Source: Calothrix sp. PCC 6303
GTDB lineage: Bacteria > Cyanobacteriota > Cyanobacteriia > Cyanobacteriales > Nostocaceae
Direction: 5' to 3'
DNA length: 64,000 nucleotides
NCBI RefSeq assembly: GCF_000317435.1
Contig: NC_019751.1
Coordinates: forward strand, 930,001 to 994,000
Shown here: piece by piece, positions 21,307-30,585 of the stretch
Layout of the letters: each line of letters opens with the position of its first letter
How positions within the stretch are numbered: the stretch's first letter is position 1
Program-made: the position numbers and the translations under genes
The notes under the pieces: model-generated
The model's input: the letters and a program-made list of their open reading frames with translations, nothing else
What the model was told of the DNA's origin: nothing
The model's database searches: none

Positions 21307-23169
21307 TCACTGATTCAACCCCAATGTTCTCCCAGGAAAACCAGCAACATCGAAGTAACGAGTTTTACCAACAGTTTGGTATTTAAGAATAGTTTTCAAA
21401 CCATTTGCAGCAGGTTGAGATTCCATTTTAAAAGACTTTGCGGTGATATTATCTGGCTGACCAACCAAAGTTTCTGTTAATACTCTTCCTGTGAGTTTTC
21501 CTTGGGGTTTGAGTTGTAAATTGAGAATTTTGGCAATTGTGCGGGGAACATCAGCATTACTTACAGGGGCAAAATCCTTGTATCCTTTTTTGAAATCCGG
21601 ACCAATGGCACCCATCGTATTATAGGTGTCAGCACGGCTAAAACTACCATGCATTCCTTGTCCTTGTTGGAAAAAGGTGTCGGAAACTTCTACACCACAA
21701 GCAGTAGGGGTGCCGCAACCTGAATCAAAGGAGCGAAAATTAACTAAGATAGAAGGCTTAGGAGTACGAGCATTTCCCCGTAGTGCGATCGCTTCTGTGG
21801 ATAAAGTCCCTGGTATCTTGCCCAAATCATTGTCAACGAAGATTCCACTCACATAATCTTGCTTGAGTAATGAGTTAACTATTTTTTGCGCTAATTCCTT
21901 TTGTTTGGCTTTATTGGCTATATAAATCAAGTCAGAACCACCATTTGCAGCGACAAACACATCAGCTTGCTGTGGATTCTCAGCTAGCATCGTACTTTTA
22001 GATGATTGTCCTTTGGTAGGATCTATTGGGCTATTATTTTTATCAGGGTCAAAAAGTGATAATTTTAGATCCTTGGCTAAATCTATTGCCAAAAAACTCG
22101 ATGGTAAGAAACCTTTGGGTACATCTGGATAACTTAGAGTAGCTGCATAACTAGTTTTACTTTCTTTGCTAATGGTGGAAAAACCATGATCCGCAGTTAC
22201 AAATATGTTGGTTGTTTCTGCCAATCCCAAATCTTGTAAAGCAGTGCGAATTTGTGCCAGATTTTTATCAGCATTTTGCCTTGCTGCTTGGACTGTTGCC
22301 CCGTTAATGCCTGGTACAATTTGATTAAGACTATCACCGTGGTTGTGCTGAGTACCATCAGGATCTCGTGACCAATATACCAAAATAAAAGGCTTTTGAC
22401 GCTGTTTAAAAAGTGGTAATATGACTTTAGATGTGACATCAGCAAAGTACTGTTGTTGGGTAGTATTCGCAACTTTGGTACCAGGAGTTTTAAAATCACC
22501 ACGATTTTTATTTTCTCCCCTTTCTGGGGTGACTTTAGGTAAGGAATTTTTATCCAGTAACTTGCTAATTTCCTCGTTTAAAGCAACACCTTCTTCCTTC
22601 CCTGTATCATCATCAAAAATAATTGTCTGTTCACCTGTTTGTAAGGTTACATCCTGAATTAAAACTGGTCCAATTTTTCCCAATGCTGCTGTACTAAAAT
22701 CAGCTTTCCTCGCTATTGCTAAAAGTGTCTGTTCGTTGAGAAAGTTTTCCCCAAATTGTTTATTGATTTCCCGAATCACACCATTATTCCCCAAATAGGG
22801 AACCAAGCTATTTTTAGCACTTTTAACTGGAGTATTTACCTTAATGGTATTGCTAAAATCTCCCGTATCACCGAGAAAATGTCCTGTAGCAATTACTGAA
22901 GCATTCGCAGTGGTGAAAGTAGGGAATATGGAGTGACTGTTGAGAAAAACTACACCTTGTTCACGTATTTCATTTAGAGTCGGAGTATCGCTAGAGTTTA
23001 CCCAATCTGGACGTAAACCATCAACAACAAAAATTATGGCATTGTGGGGTTTAGTTGATTGGGAGACCTGTTGAGGGGTTTTATCTGGTATTTTGGTACA
23101 TGCAGCGAAAAGCGCGATCGCACATAGCACTAAGTAGATCCAACGATGACGATGTGGTGAAATCTGCAT
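21307..23169 (-). CDS. Alkaline-phosphatase-superfamily lipoprotein (type I phosphodiesterase / nucleotide pyrophosphatase)
   Basis: The 620-residue protein has a lipoprotein signal (FAACTK at about residues 21-26). It is followed by an alkaline phosphatase superfamily domain of the type I phosphodiesterase kind. Metal and nucleophile motifs are IIFVVDGLRPDWV, FPTFTTANASVIATGH (a threonine nucleophile is likely) and VTADHGFSTI. Further motifs are YWSRDPDGTQHNHGD and, near the C-terminus, GQGMHGSFSRADTYN. It should hydrolyse phosphodiesters or pyrophosphates in the periplasm; the substrate is not evident. The gene is solitary and the repeat cluster at 23262-23525 lies upstream. Confidence 0.85.
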   Translation of the reverse strand: MQISPHRHRWIYLVLCAIALFAACTKIPDKTPQQVSQSTKPHNAIIFVVDGLRPDWVNSSDTPTLNEIREQGVVFLNSHSIFPTFTTANASVIATGHFLGDTGDFSNTIKVNTPVKSAKNSLVPYLGNNGVIREINKQFGENFLNEQTLLAIARKADFSTAALGKIGPVLIQDVTLQTGEQTIIFDDDTGKEEGVALNEEISKLLDKNSLPKVTPERGENKNRGDFKTPGTKVANTTQQQYFADVTSKVILPLFKQRQKPFILVYWSRDPDGTQHNHGDSLNQIVPGINGATVQAARQNADKNLAQIRTALQDLGLAETTNIFVTADHGFSTISKESKTSYAATLSYPDVPKGFLPSSFLAIDLAKDLKLSLFDPDKNNSPIDPTKGQSSKSTMLAENPQQADVFVAANGGSDLIYIANKAKQKELAQKIVNSLLKQDYVSGIFVDNDLGKIPGTLSTEAIALRGNARTPKPSILVNFRSFDSGCGTPTACGVEVSDTFFQQGQGMHGSFSRADTYNTMGAIGPDFKKGYKDFAPVSNADVPRTIAKILNLQLKPQGKLTGRVLTETLVGQPDNITAKSFKMESQPAANGLKTILKYQTVGKTRYFDVAGFPGRTLGLNQ

Positions 23170-23261
23170 TTGCCCTGAAGATCATAAAGACACCAAGATT
23201 GTATTACCTAGATGGTAATTTTGCTGAATTTGATAGTCATAATTTTTTCTTAACCAAACTG

Positions 23262-23525
23262 TAGATCCCCGATTTCTTTGAGGATACTCTTGGCAAATGG
23301 TAGGTTTAACCCCTCACTCCAGCAATTTCAGGACTTACGCACGGACTATACTATTTGCGTCATTGCGACGTAAGGAAGCAATCTCAAAACCCGATTTTTT
23401 GGTAACGAGTGCGTAAGTTATAGATTTAATAGGCTTTTCGAGCATAACTCCATAATGCCCAGTTGAAAGTGTTGATTTACCATTAAAGTGAAGGGTGTGC
23501 CACCCTTTGAGAAGCCGGGGATCTA
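23262..23525. repeat. Nested inverted-repeat elements
   Basis: The outer inverted repeat pairs TAGATCCCCGATTTCTTTGA (23262-23281) with an imperfect complement at 23506-23525. Nested inside is a second element of 86 bases bounded by perfect 10-base inverted ends ACTTACGCAC (23333-23342) and GTGCGTAAGT (23409-23418). No protein is encoded. Both look like non-autonomous, MITE-like interspersed repeats, one inserted into the other. Confidence 0.65.
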
Positions 23526-23718
23526 TGAAATTCTATGTGTCTCAGGTTATGTAAAATATAATTAAAGTAATGCTTATGGAGAGTGTACTGATGACAGCAA
23601 GCATGACAATTGAAGAAGTTAGGGACTTGCAATTAAATAATATACCGATATACCAATCAGACTTTACCGTTTTATACTGGATTCAGAGTTTTCATCTGGT
23701 ACTTTATTTTGACGCTAG

Positions 23719-23931
23719 TCCCTTACCATCAACCTGCTTGATTTGCTAGATAGAGTTAATCAAGGTGAGGAGATTACCATTCTCAAAGATGGTGAGCAGA
23801 TTGCTCGACTTGTTCCCCCATTGCCTACTTTACCACCCAGAGTTCCAGGTACCGCAATCGGAATGATTACCATCGCACCTGATTTTGATGAACCTTTACC
23901 AGATGATATCCTGGCAGCGTTTGAAGGATGA
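23719..23931 (+). pseudogene. Phd/YefM-type antitoxin, 5' part missing or altered
   Basis: The C-terminal part is a typical Phd-family antitoxin: LLDRVNQGEEITILKDGEQIARLVPPLPT with an acidic, proline-rich toxin-binding tail. The frame opens only after a TAG at 23716-23718 and contains no ATG; TTG 23743 is the first usual alternative start. The residues TINL just before LLDLLDRV look like the normal antitoxin start with the intervening helix deleted. It overlaps the downstream PIN gene by 4 bases, the standard toxin-antitoxin coupling. It may still be translated from TTG, but the N-terminal DNA-binding half would be incomplete. Confidence 0.6.
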
Positions 23932-24314
23932 AAGCACTTTTGGATACCCACACATTCCTCTGGTGGGTAACGAATAACCTGCAACTATCATCAACTGTAA
24001 AATCTATTTTGAGCGAACGTAATAATCGGATTTTTTTTAGTGCTGCGAGTTCTTGGGAAATTGCAATAAAAGCTCAACTCTCAAAGCTAGAATTACCTAG
24101 TAATCCTGAAGTATATATTGCAGAACAACTAGAAATCAACTCATTTCAAGTTTTGCCGATTGAATTAAAATATACTTTGCAAACTTATTATTTGCCCAAT
24201 CATCACAAAGATCCTTTTGATAGAATTTTAGTTGCTCAAAGTCAAGTAGAGAACCTTCCCCTACTAACCTTAGATCCAAAAATTGCTCAATATCAAGTTA
24301 GTATAATTTGGTAG
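23928..24314 (+). CDS. PIN-domain toxin (VapC-like ribonuclease)
   Basis: The 128-residue PIN-domain protein is of normal VapC length. Acidic active-site residues are visible: D6 in LLDTHTFLWW, E44 in SSWEIAIK, and D95 and D98 in HKDPFDRILVAQS, with LDP near residue 117. Such toxins cut RNA when not bound by their antitoxin. The ATG overlaps the antitoxin stop by 4 bases. The toxin looks intact while its antitoxin appears shortened. The pair sits next to repeats, as is common for mobile toxin-antitoxin modules. Confidence 0.85.
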   Translation: MKALLDTHTFLWWVTNNLQLSSTVKSILSERNNRIFFSAASSWEIAIKAQLSKLELPSNPEVYIAEQLEINSFQVLPIELKYTLQTYYLPNHHKDPFDRILVAQSQVENLPLLTLDPKIAQYQVSIIW

Positions 24315-24376
24315 AGGAATAACCAAAATTTCTCGTGATGAAATATTAGTAATTTGATTAATACTTGTAATATTGA

Positions 24377-25108
24377 TTAATCATGTTCATTTAATTCATA
24401 CTCCAAAAAATATAAACCTGATTCTTGCTTATCTTTTATTTGCGTTAGTCCATTCTTTAATGCTTGCCATTCCCACTCTGGAATACTACGAAAAACACGA
24501 TTAATATCTCTTTTATTACCAGTGACGCAATTTATAACTATTGGGTAAAAATTTTCCCAATGCTCGCTTTCTGGATTTTTGCTTTCTTCATACAGAGCAA
24601 CAGTTGCAAACTTTGTCCCAATTGGTATTGTACCCTTTGTTGTCCATTTTAATGGCTGAGATAATATTCTAATAGCGGGATATCTAACTTCACGTTTTCT
24701 TAAATCCGTAAAAACTGCCAATAAAAGAGGTTTTGATGAAACAACAATTCCCGGATTAACACAACCATACATAAAATGCTCTCGTATGCGATGTATTAGA
24801 AATATCAGTTTATTTAAAAGTGGAGAAATCAAGTACCAGAAAGAAATATCAAATATAATTATCCCTAGTAATGCAAAAGGTAAATTATCTAAACTTTTAC
24901 CTTGACGGATAACTCTAAATAATCCAATTCCAAAAGCCCAGTTGATGAAAAAAATCATCACAGCTAGCAATATCAGTGGAAAAATTAATTTTATTGGTTC
25001 CTGGGGAAAAGAACGAATCCAATATAAATAATTGACTTGCAAAGCTCCAGGGTTAGAAGCATAAGTAGTATCATCTAATGTGAAAGATTCTTGATATTTT
25101 TCTCTCAT
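24377..25108 (-). CDS. Two-helix membrane protein, possibly DUF3239 family
   Basis: The 243-residue protein has two membrane helices (about residues 38-62 and 78-100). A soluble C-terminal half contains TIPIGTKFATVALYE, HWENFYPIVINCVTGN and IPEWEWQALKNGLTQI. That pattern resembles DUF3239 proteins, which combine membrane segments with a beta-rich cytosolic domain; I hold the family name only tentatively. The function is unknown. Solitary gene between the toxin gene and the solute-binding-protein gene. Confidence 0.55.
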   Translation of the reverse strand: MREKYQESFTLDDTTYASNPGALQVNYLYWIRSFPQEPIKLIFPLILLAVMIFFINWAFGIGLFRVIRQGKSLDNLPFALLGIIIFDISFWYLISPLLNKLIFLIHRIREHFMYGCVNPGIVVSSKPLLLAVFTDLRKREVRYPAIRILSQPLKWTTKGTIPIGTKFATVALYEESKNPESEHWENFYPIVINCVTGNKRDINRVFRSIPEWEWQALKNGLTQIKDKQESGLYFLEYELNEHD

Positions 25109-25222
25109 TTGGATAGCCTAATTTTGATAATTGTTTATTACCCAGATTGTCGTCACACTATTTGAATAGGTTTGACAATCTAGTCTTACAATTAGGTTTC
25201 CCAAAAGGATCACTTCAAAATG

Positions 25223-26386
25223 CTACTGCAATTTAATTTTGTTGAACAAATCTTGGTACTGCTTCTCTACCTCTGCTGCTAAAGGAAAAATAAATTCACT
25301 TTTTTCCAGCAATGCTTGATTACTAATCAAGAGTTTCTGTAGTTGGGGTTGAATATCCTCAGTTGTGATAGTTGTGGGAATTGGAGAATTAGTTTTAGTC
25401 AAAACAGACACTTTATTCGCTATATCTGGTTGCCAATAGAAATTAATCCATTGTGATAATAAATCTACCTGATTTTGACTATTGATGGGATTTACCCACA
25501 TATCTGCCCAAATTGCGGTACCTGATTCGGGTACGATGGCTGAAAGCTGAGGATAACGAGTCATTACTGGTAAAATATCATGCGACCAACCAGTAGATAT
25601 TAAAGTATCTCCCAGAAGTAAAGGTTCCAGGTATTTACTGGAATCGTAAAACTTGACATTCTTATTTAAAGACTGTAATTCAGCTTCTAATTGAGGAACC
25701 GTAGATAAATCCTGGGTATTGTAAGATTTACCCAGCTTTTTGAGGGTTAAACCGATTATCTCACGGGGATGATCTAGAAGCGAAACCCGATTGCGTAAAT
25801 CATCCCTCCATAAATCACTCCAATCTTGGGGTGCCTTCAACCCCAAATCAGCAAACTTATCACGACGATAGATCATCATCGTACTACCCCAGCGGTAAGG
25901 TGCAGCCCAAACCTTTCCCTGAGAACTGGGAAAACCACGATCATCACGGGTGACAAGTTCTTGCCATCGTGATGGTAGACTTGACCACTGAGGTAATTTT
26001 CCCACATCTAAAGGGCGAATTAGCCGACGTGCGATCGCATCTTGGAGATAAGAGTCACCTAGCGTTACTAAATCTCCTGGAACCTTGGTTTCAGAGTTTC
26101 CCATCCCAGGAACCCACCTCAACCAGTTTTGCTGTTTTGGATCTTTTTTGGCAGTTCCCCAAGCTTCTAACTGCTGGAATATATCCTGGAGTTGCGGTTG
26201 GAGATAAATTTTTAAATCTACCTTCTGTTTTCCTAATTGTTTTTGATATTGATCAATTACTAGGGAAGGGAGGGATTTTTTTAATAAGTTAACACTAAAT
26301 TTACTTTTATTTTTAGCACCACACCCAATTAGTAATTGCGTAGTAGCAAAAGTACTTGTACCAAATAAAAAGGCTCTTCGATCCAT
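25223..26386 (-). CDS. Extracellular solute-binding lipoprotein (spermidine/putrescine or iron type)
   Basis: The 387-residue precursor starts MDRRAFLFGTS and runs to the lipobox LLIGCG. It therefore looks like a twin-arginine-type lipoprotein signal. The mature part matches periplasmic binding proteins of the PotD/family-1 extracellular class: PSLVIDQYQKQLG, LVTLGDSYLQDAIARR, VWAAPYRWGSTMMIYRRDKF, and DLWRDDLRNRVSLLDHPREIIGLTL. No ABC permease or ATPase gene lies beside it, so the ligand and transporter are unknown. Confidence 0.8.
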   Translation of the reverse strand: MDRRAFLFGTSTFATTQLLIGCGAKNKSKFSVNLLKKSLPSLVIDQYQKQLGKQKVDLKIYLQPQLQDIFQQLEAWGTAKKDPKQQNWLRWVPGMGNSETKVPGDLVTLGDSYLQDAIARRLIRPLDVGKLPQWSSLPSRWQELVTRDDRGFPSSQGKVWAAPYRWGSTMMIYRRDKFADLGLKAPQDWSDLWRDDLRNRVSLLDHPREIIGLTLKKLGKSYNTQDLSTVPQLEAELQSLNKNVKFYDSSKYLEPLLLGDTLISTGWSHDILPVMTRYPQLSAIVPESGTAIWADMWVNPINSQNQVDLLSQWINFYWQPDIANKVSVLTKTNSPIPTTITTEDIQPQLQKLLISNQALLEKSEFIFPLAAEVEKQYQDLFNKIKLQ

Positions 26387-26461
26387 TGAGATTACATATT
26401 AAGTAATTTTAATCATAAACGCGGATAGAAGGAGACACCCTAAAGCGTCCCCCTATCGGAA

Positions 26462-26740
26462 CTATTTAGTCACCCTTGCTTGTTTTAGCATCGCCACTAA
26501 TGTATGATGAGCATCCTCAGCATTAGCCAAAACATGGTCAAATTGGATTCTCACTGGTGTTGCTTCCCCATTAACTTGTGCAGTGAGATTCATCCCTTCC
26601 GCGTCAATAGAGTCCATTTGAGCCACAGTCGCAGTTACACCACCATAGGCTTCAGCATACAGTGCGATCGCATCACCATGATCTTTATTCATGTGGCTGC
26701 AAATACGAGAGCTAATTTCCGGAGAAAATTCTTCAGACAT
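26462..26740 (-). CDS. DUF2470 family protein
   Basis: The 92-residue protein is a stand-alone DUF2470 domain, the small domain often fused to pyridoxamine-phosphate-oxidase-like or heme-utilisation proteins. Key landmarks are ICSHMNKDHGDAIALYAEAYGG, the MDSIDAEGMNL strand and RIQFDHVLANAEDAHHTLVAML. The MNxDH motif is the clearest one. Plant homologues take part in tetrapyrrole regulation, so a link to heme or bilin handling is possible but inferred. Confidence 0.85.
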   Translation of the reverse strand: MSEEFSPEISSRICSHMNKDHGDAIALYAEAYGGVTATVAQMDSIDAEGMNLTAQVNGEATPVRIQFDHVLANAEDAHHTLVAMLKQARVTK

Positions 26741-27072
26741 AATATAAACCCGAATGATTGCTACATAAATACGATACTACTCCAAGCTCAGATCTTGCTT
26801 TCAACAGTTAACCAGATACTTCAGATCAACTAGAAATGAAATAAGATTGATGCAGCCGTTTTTACAGTAAAGGGACTTCCAACTAGAAAAGTACCCCAAA
26901 TTTTCTTGTGGTGTAGGCAAAATGCCTGCAAATTATCAAGGAAGGACAGGATAACCATCCTACAAAATTGGGTAATTTATTTTTCGGTGATACCAAACAC
27001 TACTTTTATTCCTGAAATGGTCTAATTATCCCCGTAGCACGAGTCATAAAAATCACTTTATAATCAAAACTA
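26741..27072. other. Divergent intergenic gap, no gene seen
   Basis: The 332-base gap lies between divergent genes and should contain both promoters. No RNA gene, repeat or convincing hairpin was recognised. Confidence 0.5.
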
Positions 27073-27795
27073 ATGAGGGAAATTCCCAAGCGTCGAATTA
27101 TTATCGGAGATATACACGGTCATTATGAAGGATTAATGACCCTGCTGGATGCGATCGCGCCTGCATCGGATGACGAAGTTTATTTTTTAGGTGATTTAAT
27201 TGATCGTGGTCCCCAAAGTTCACAAGTAGTGGAATTTGTCAAGTCCAGCAACTACAATTGTTTGCTGGGAAATCATGAACAAATGTTGGTAAATGTTCTC
27301 ACAAATGAAAACATATCCCCAGCAATAGCACAAGCATGGCTCTATAGTGGTGGCAAAGCAACAATTGCCAGCTACGAGGAATCGAAGATTTACCCAGAAC
27401 ACATAGAGTGGTTCATGAGTTTGCCAACATATTTAGATTTGGGAGATATTTGGTTAGCACATGCGGGGGTAGACCCCAAATTATCCCCATTAGAACAAAC
27501 AACAGAAGAACTATGCTGGATCAGAGAAGAATTTCACACCATCACTAAACCCTATTTTCCCAACAAACTAATTATTATTGGTCACACTATCACCTTTACC
27601 TTACCTGGTGTGAATCCTGGACAATTAGCAAAAGGATGTGGTTGGCTAGGAATAGATACTGGTGCTTACCATCCCCGTAGTGGTTGGTTAACTGGTTTGG
27701 ATACCACCAACGATATTGTTTATCAAGTTAATGTTTTACAGCATCAAACTCGCACCCTCACATTAGAGAGTGCCTCAGCTGATGTTAAATGGTAG
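27073..27795 (+). CDS. Metallophosphoesterase (serine/threonine phosphatase / ApaH-like)
   Basis: The 240-residue cytosolic enzyme has the full calcineurin-like metal motif series: GDIHGHYEGL (about residues 13-22), GDLIDRGPQS, LLGNHEQML, HAGVDP and IIGHT. GNHE with GDxxDRG is typical of PPP-type protein phosphatases and of diadenosine tetraphosphatases. The length and the C-terminal GCGWLGIDTGAYH suit the small bacterial PPP group. The substrate cannot be told apart from sequence. A hairpin follows the stop and the M48 gene converges. Confidence 0.88.
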   Translation: MREIPKRRIIIGDIHGHYEGLMTLLDAIAPASDDEVYFLGDLIDRGPQSSQVVEFVKSSNYNCLLGNHEQMLVNVLTNENISPAIAQAWLYSGGKATIASYEESKIYPEHIEWFMSLPTYLDLGDIWLAHAGVDPKLSPLEQTTEELCWIREEFHTITKPYFPNKLIIIGHTITFTLPGVNPGQLAKGCGWLGIDTGAYHPRSGWLTGLDTTNDIVYQVNVLQHQTRTLTLESASADVKW

Positions 27796-27796
27796 T

Positions 27797-27821
27797 AGAG
27801 ATATTCCACTGGAACATCTCT
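27797..27821. terminator. Hairpin between convergent phosphoesterase and M48 genes
   Basis: Eleven-base arms (AGAGATATTCC at 27797-27807 and its partner at 27811-27821) pair with one mismatch around a 3-base loop. No good T run follows, so termination is possible but not certain. The location between converging stop codons supports it. Confidence 0.45.
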
Positions 27822-27853
27822 GGGATATTATAAATATTCTGGGTTGATTCAAT

Positions 27854-28714
27854 CTAACTTACTACTAAAGGTCGAATATTATTTTTGTACGCATTAGTAT
27901 CTAAACCTGCGGTACTTGTTGTTGGCTGAATACTAATACCCTTCTTTAAAGCAGTAATGCGATCGCCTGTTGCTGGATGAGTGCTTAAAAACGTTGGAGT
28001 GGAGCGTTTATTATTCAGTAGTTTCTGCATAAACGAAACCATCGCAGATTGAGCATACCCAGAACGAGAAAGAGATCTCAAACCACGACTATCAGCATCA
28101 AACTCATCCTTGCGACTGCGAGGTAAATTCAACGCCAAATTTACACCTAGAGATATAGCTTGATTGCGATCTAATCCTGTAGCTGTAGCAATACCAGATG
28201 CAACAGCTTGTTGTCGCATCTGCTTCATTAAATGCTTTCCGCCAATATGACCGATTTCATGGGCAATCACACTAGCAAGTTCAGCTTCATTCGCAGCAGT
28301 TTTCAATAAACCAGTATGCATATAGACAAAACCACCCAGAGTCGCAAAAGCATTCACAGTATCATCATCAACCACCTGAAAAGTGTATGGTAGATTTGGG
28401 CGATCGCTGTTAGCCGCTAACCGCTGTCCCAACTGCTGAATATAACTATTTACTTGAGAGTTGCGGTAAATCTTCACTCCCCCAACTATCTCTTGATTCA
28501 TCTGCTTTCCTAGTTCAACTTCCTGACGTTCTGACATACTAGAAAGCTGAACAACTTGAACACCTCGCAAAATTAAAGGCAACCAATCAACTGCTTGGGA
28601 TGGTAAATAGGTACCCAAACACAAAGAAAGAGTCACCATTGCCGAAATCAGCGGATATAGCCAACGACGACGAGAAAAAAAATAATTCACAGAAAAACAC
28701 TTTAAATTCATCAT
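27854..28714 (-). CDS. M48-family metalloprotease (exported)
   Basis: The 286-residue protein has an N-terminal basic, hydrophobic export segment (about residues 14-42, ending at PSQA). An M48 zinc-protease domain follows. The zinc site is HEIGH in ASVIAHEIGHIGGKH, and the third ligand is in DEFDADSRG. Other family features are DDDTVNAFATLGGFVYMHTGLL and the C-terminal LSTHPATGDRI. Members act in periplasmic protein quality control (compare LoiP and BepA). No TPR region is present, so it is the short form. Confidence 0.92.
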   Translation of the reverse strand: MMNLKCFSVNYFFSRRRWLYPLISAMVTLSLCLGTYLPSQAVDWLPLILRGVQVVQLSSMSERQEVELGKQMNQEIVGGVKIYRNSQVNSYIQQLGQRLAANSDRPNLPYTFQVVDDDTVNAFATLGGFVYMHTGLLKTAANEAELASVIAHEIGHIGGKHLMKQMRQQAVASGIATATGLDRNQAISLGVNLALNLPRSRKDEFDADSRGLRSLSRSGYAQSAMVSFMQKLLNNKRSTPTFLSTHPATGDRITALKKGISIQPTTSTAGLDTNAYKNNIRPLVVS

Positions 28715-29235
28715 AATTCCGGTCTGGAGGAGTTTTCCTAGAACTTAATGGTAGAACTTAAAACCATGTGACGTATTTTAACTTGTCTAAGTTGCATTTG
28801 AGACTTCAAGCAAAAAACCGTATTCCACTAGCTTACTCAGCTATTTCCTCCAAACGTACCAAAAGATGATCGCAAGAGGCAGGGGGAAAAGGAGCAGGGA
28901 GAGCAAGCCCTTTCCACCTGCGTGGAGCGGAGTGGAACATGGGTACAAGCCCCGTTTTTAGGACGCTTATACGGGGCGGAGTCCAAGCTCTGTCCCTGTC
29001 TTCCCCTCTGCTCCCTGCCCCCTACCCCTTTTCCTCTTTTTGACCATTTTCTAACTTTAGTCACTAAAAACAACAGTCATGATACACTGTCGCATGGTTA
29101 TAGATTCCTCCATTCTCAAATTCTGCAAGCAAAACCAAACTGCTGCTTCCATTTTGCTCAGAATAGACTAGTACATCAAGTCAGTCCTTTACGTCACTAC
29201 AAAGACTTTTATCGCTGTGATTTAGGAAAATTTTT
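28715..29235. repeat. Intergenic gap with a G/C-skewed degenerate repeat
   Basis: Around 28878-28915 and 28990-29040 are purine-rich and then pyrimidine-rich runs with repeated GCAGGG, GGGAGC and CTCCCTGCC words. They are characteristic of the long degenerate repeats of filamentous cyanobacteria. Open frames across them on both strands have low-complexity products and are not believed to be genes. The final part carries the promoter of the DUF4330 gene. Confidence 0.5.
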
Positions 29236-29763
29236 ATGGCTATTTTAGATTCAAAAGGTCGGTTATTTGGTAAATTCAACATCCTTGATGCTGGAGCTAT
29301 TTTTGTAATTTTATTAGTAGTTCTGGGTATATTTTTCTTCCCCAGTGGAACTGGTTCCCTCGCTCAAATTAACACTAAACCTGTACCCATCGAAGTGGAT
29401 CTAGTGGTGCGCGGTTTGAATGTGCGCGATATCCAACAATTGGCTAAGTATGGACTCAAAGAAGGTGGCAAAACCAAAGTTATTATCCGTCAGCAACCCT
29501 ATGGTGGGGATATTACAATCAAATCAGTTCAAGAACTACCTCGGACTCTCACAATACCCCAACCTGATGGTTCAGTCAAAGAGTTACCTGATCCTCGGAA
29601 AAACAACTTTAGTACTGATATGCTGCTAACTTTGCAAGGACAAGCGCAACTGGCTGAAACTGGTCCAGTGTTAGGCACTAATAAAGTCAAAATCGGTATG
29701 ACTTTTGAATTAGAAGGCTATAACTATAACTTTAATGCTTCCGTCATTGATGTGCGAATTTGA
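29236..29763 (+). CDS. DUF4330 family membrane-anchored protein
   Basis: The 175-residue protein begins MAILDSKGRLFGKFNILDAGAIFVILLVVLGIFFF, a cytosolic start followed by one membrane helix. The periplasmic part is beta-rich and contains VDLVVRGLNVRD and KVKIGMTFELEGYNYNF. This is the cyanobacterial DUF4330 family. The function is unknown; one anchor with a periplasmic beta domain suggests an envelope role (inferred). Confidence 0.8.
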   Translation: MAILDSKGRLFGKFNILDAGAIFVILLVVLGIFFFPSGTGSLAQINTKPVPIEVDLVVRGLNVRDIQQLAKYGLKEGGKTKVIIRQQPYGGDITIKSVQELPRTLTIPQPDGSVKELPDPRKNNFSTDMLLTLQGQAQLAETGPVLGTNKVKIGMTFELEGYNYNFNASVIDVRI

Positions 29764-30111
29764 CGCTATTGATCTGTCAAGATAAAAATGACGGTTGCAG
29801 AGACGCGAAATTACCCTCCGGGAAGCAAACTACGCGTCTCTACTAAGGTTTTGGCTAGCCTGTTGACTTTGATGTAATTTTCACGCTTTTTGTTCATACA
29901 GTTTTTGTGCCATTCACTGGTTCCCAGGCAGAGCCTAGAAACCGTGATTTTGACGCTCCATCTGATATATGGAGTTTTACATAATTGGTAAAATCCATAC
30001 AGGAAAGCTTAAGTAGTTATCTTTCGGTCTGATTTTCTGGTAATTAAGTTATGCTGGTTATGGCAGATTAGGAATAAGTTAGCCTTAATTAATTGGTAAA
30101 GACTATAAGTA
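29764..30111. repeat. Intergenic gap with a long hairpin repeat
   Basis: Arms GCAGAGACGCG (29797-29807) and CGCGTCTCTAC (29833-29843) pair with one wobble around a 25-base loop. The sequence belongs to the interspersed GTAGAGACG-type hairpin family also seen at 19263. It may terminate the DUF4330 transcript. The rest of the gap shows no gene. Confidence 0.5.
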
Positions 30112-30456
30112 ATGCAAGTTCTCAAAAGATCTATTAAACCAGAAACCTATATTTCATTCCTCTACATCTACGAAACTACTTGGGGGAAAGCTGGTGATAT
30201 CTGTTTAATTCGTGAATCTGTAGCGAATTCAAGTGTGTCGAAGTTTGTGGGTCACAAAATCAGATTAGCACTTCCAAAAGGTCTGGAGCGCGATCGCATA
30301 ATTGGTTTACCTATTATCAAGGTTGCTGGTAATGTTGGCGAAGGACATCCCAAAGAACATAAAGACGAATGGGAAGCCTATGAAGGAATAAATAAGGAGA
30401 TTGCGATGGCAGCCCTTAAACCTTGGGGCTTTAAGCTGATTGAGTATGATGAGTAA
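30112..30456 (+). CDS. Hypothetical protein
   Basis: The 114-residue soluble protein shows no motif I recognise. It has a mostly beta N-terminal half (KPETYISFLYIYETTWGKAGDICLI) and a charged C-terminal segment (EGHPKEHKDEWEAYEGINKEIAM). A HIP1 octamer lies inside it (near 30290). The frame is well formed and ends just before the peroxiredoxin gene region. A real gene is likely, but no function can be offered. Confidence 0.5.
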   Translation: MQVLKRSIKPETYISFLYIYETTWGKAGDICLIRESVANSSVSKFVGHKIRLALPKGLERDRIIGLPIIKVAGNVGEGHPKEHKDEWEAYEGINKEIAMAALKPWGFKLIEYDE

Positions 30457-30585
30457 GCTAGCTATATCCCTTCAGATTCTGAATGCGATCGCATCACAAA
30501 ACAAAGCTCATCTAGTTATTTCTACCTTGACAACTCATAGTCATTCCGATTACGCTTAAGATGTTTTGCTAAGGAGTCAATTTCC

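Noticed and set aside
23591-23746. Short frame starting MTASMTIEEV upstream of the antitoxin, considered as the missing antitoxin start.
   Set aside because: It is in a different frame from the antitoxin, its sequence does not resemble a Phd N-terminus, and it ends at the antitoxin start without a clean frameshift match.
28837-29248. Open frames on both strands in the gap before the DUF4330 gene.
   Set aside because: They are built from G/C-skewed degenerate repeats, giving low-complexity products, and lack family features.
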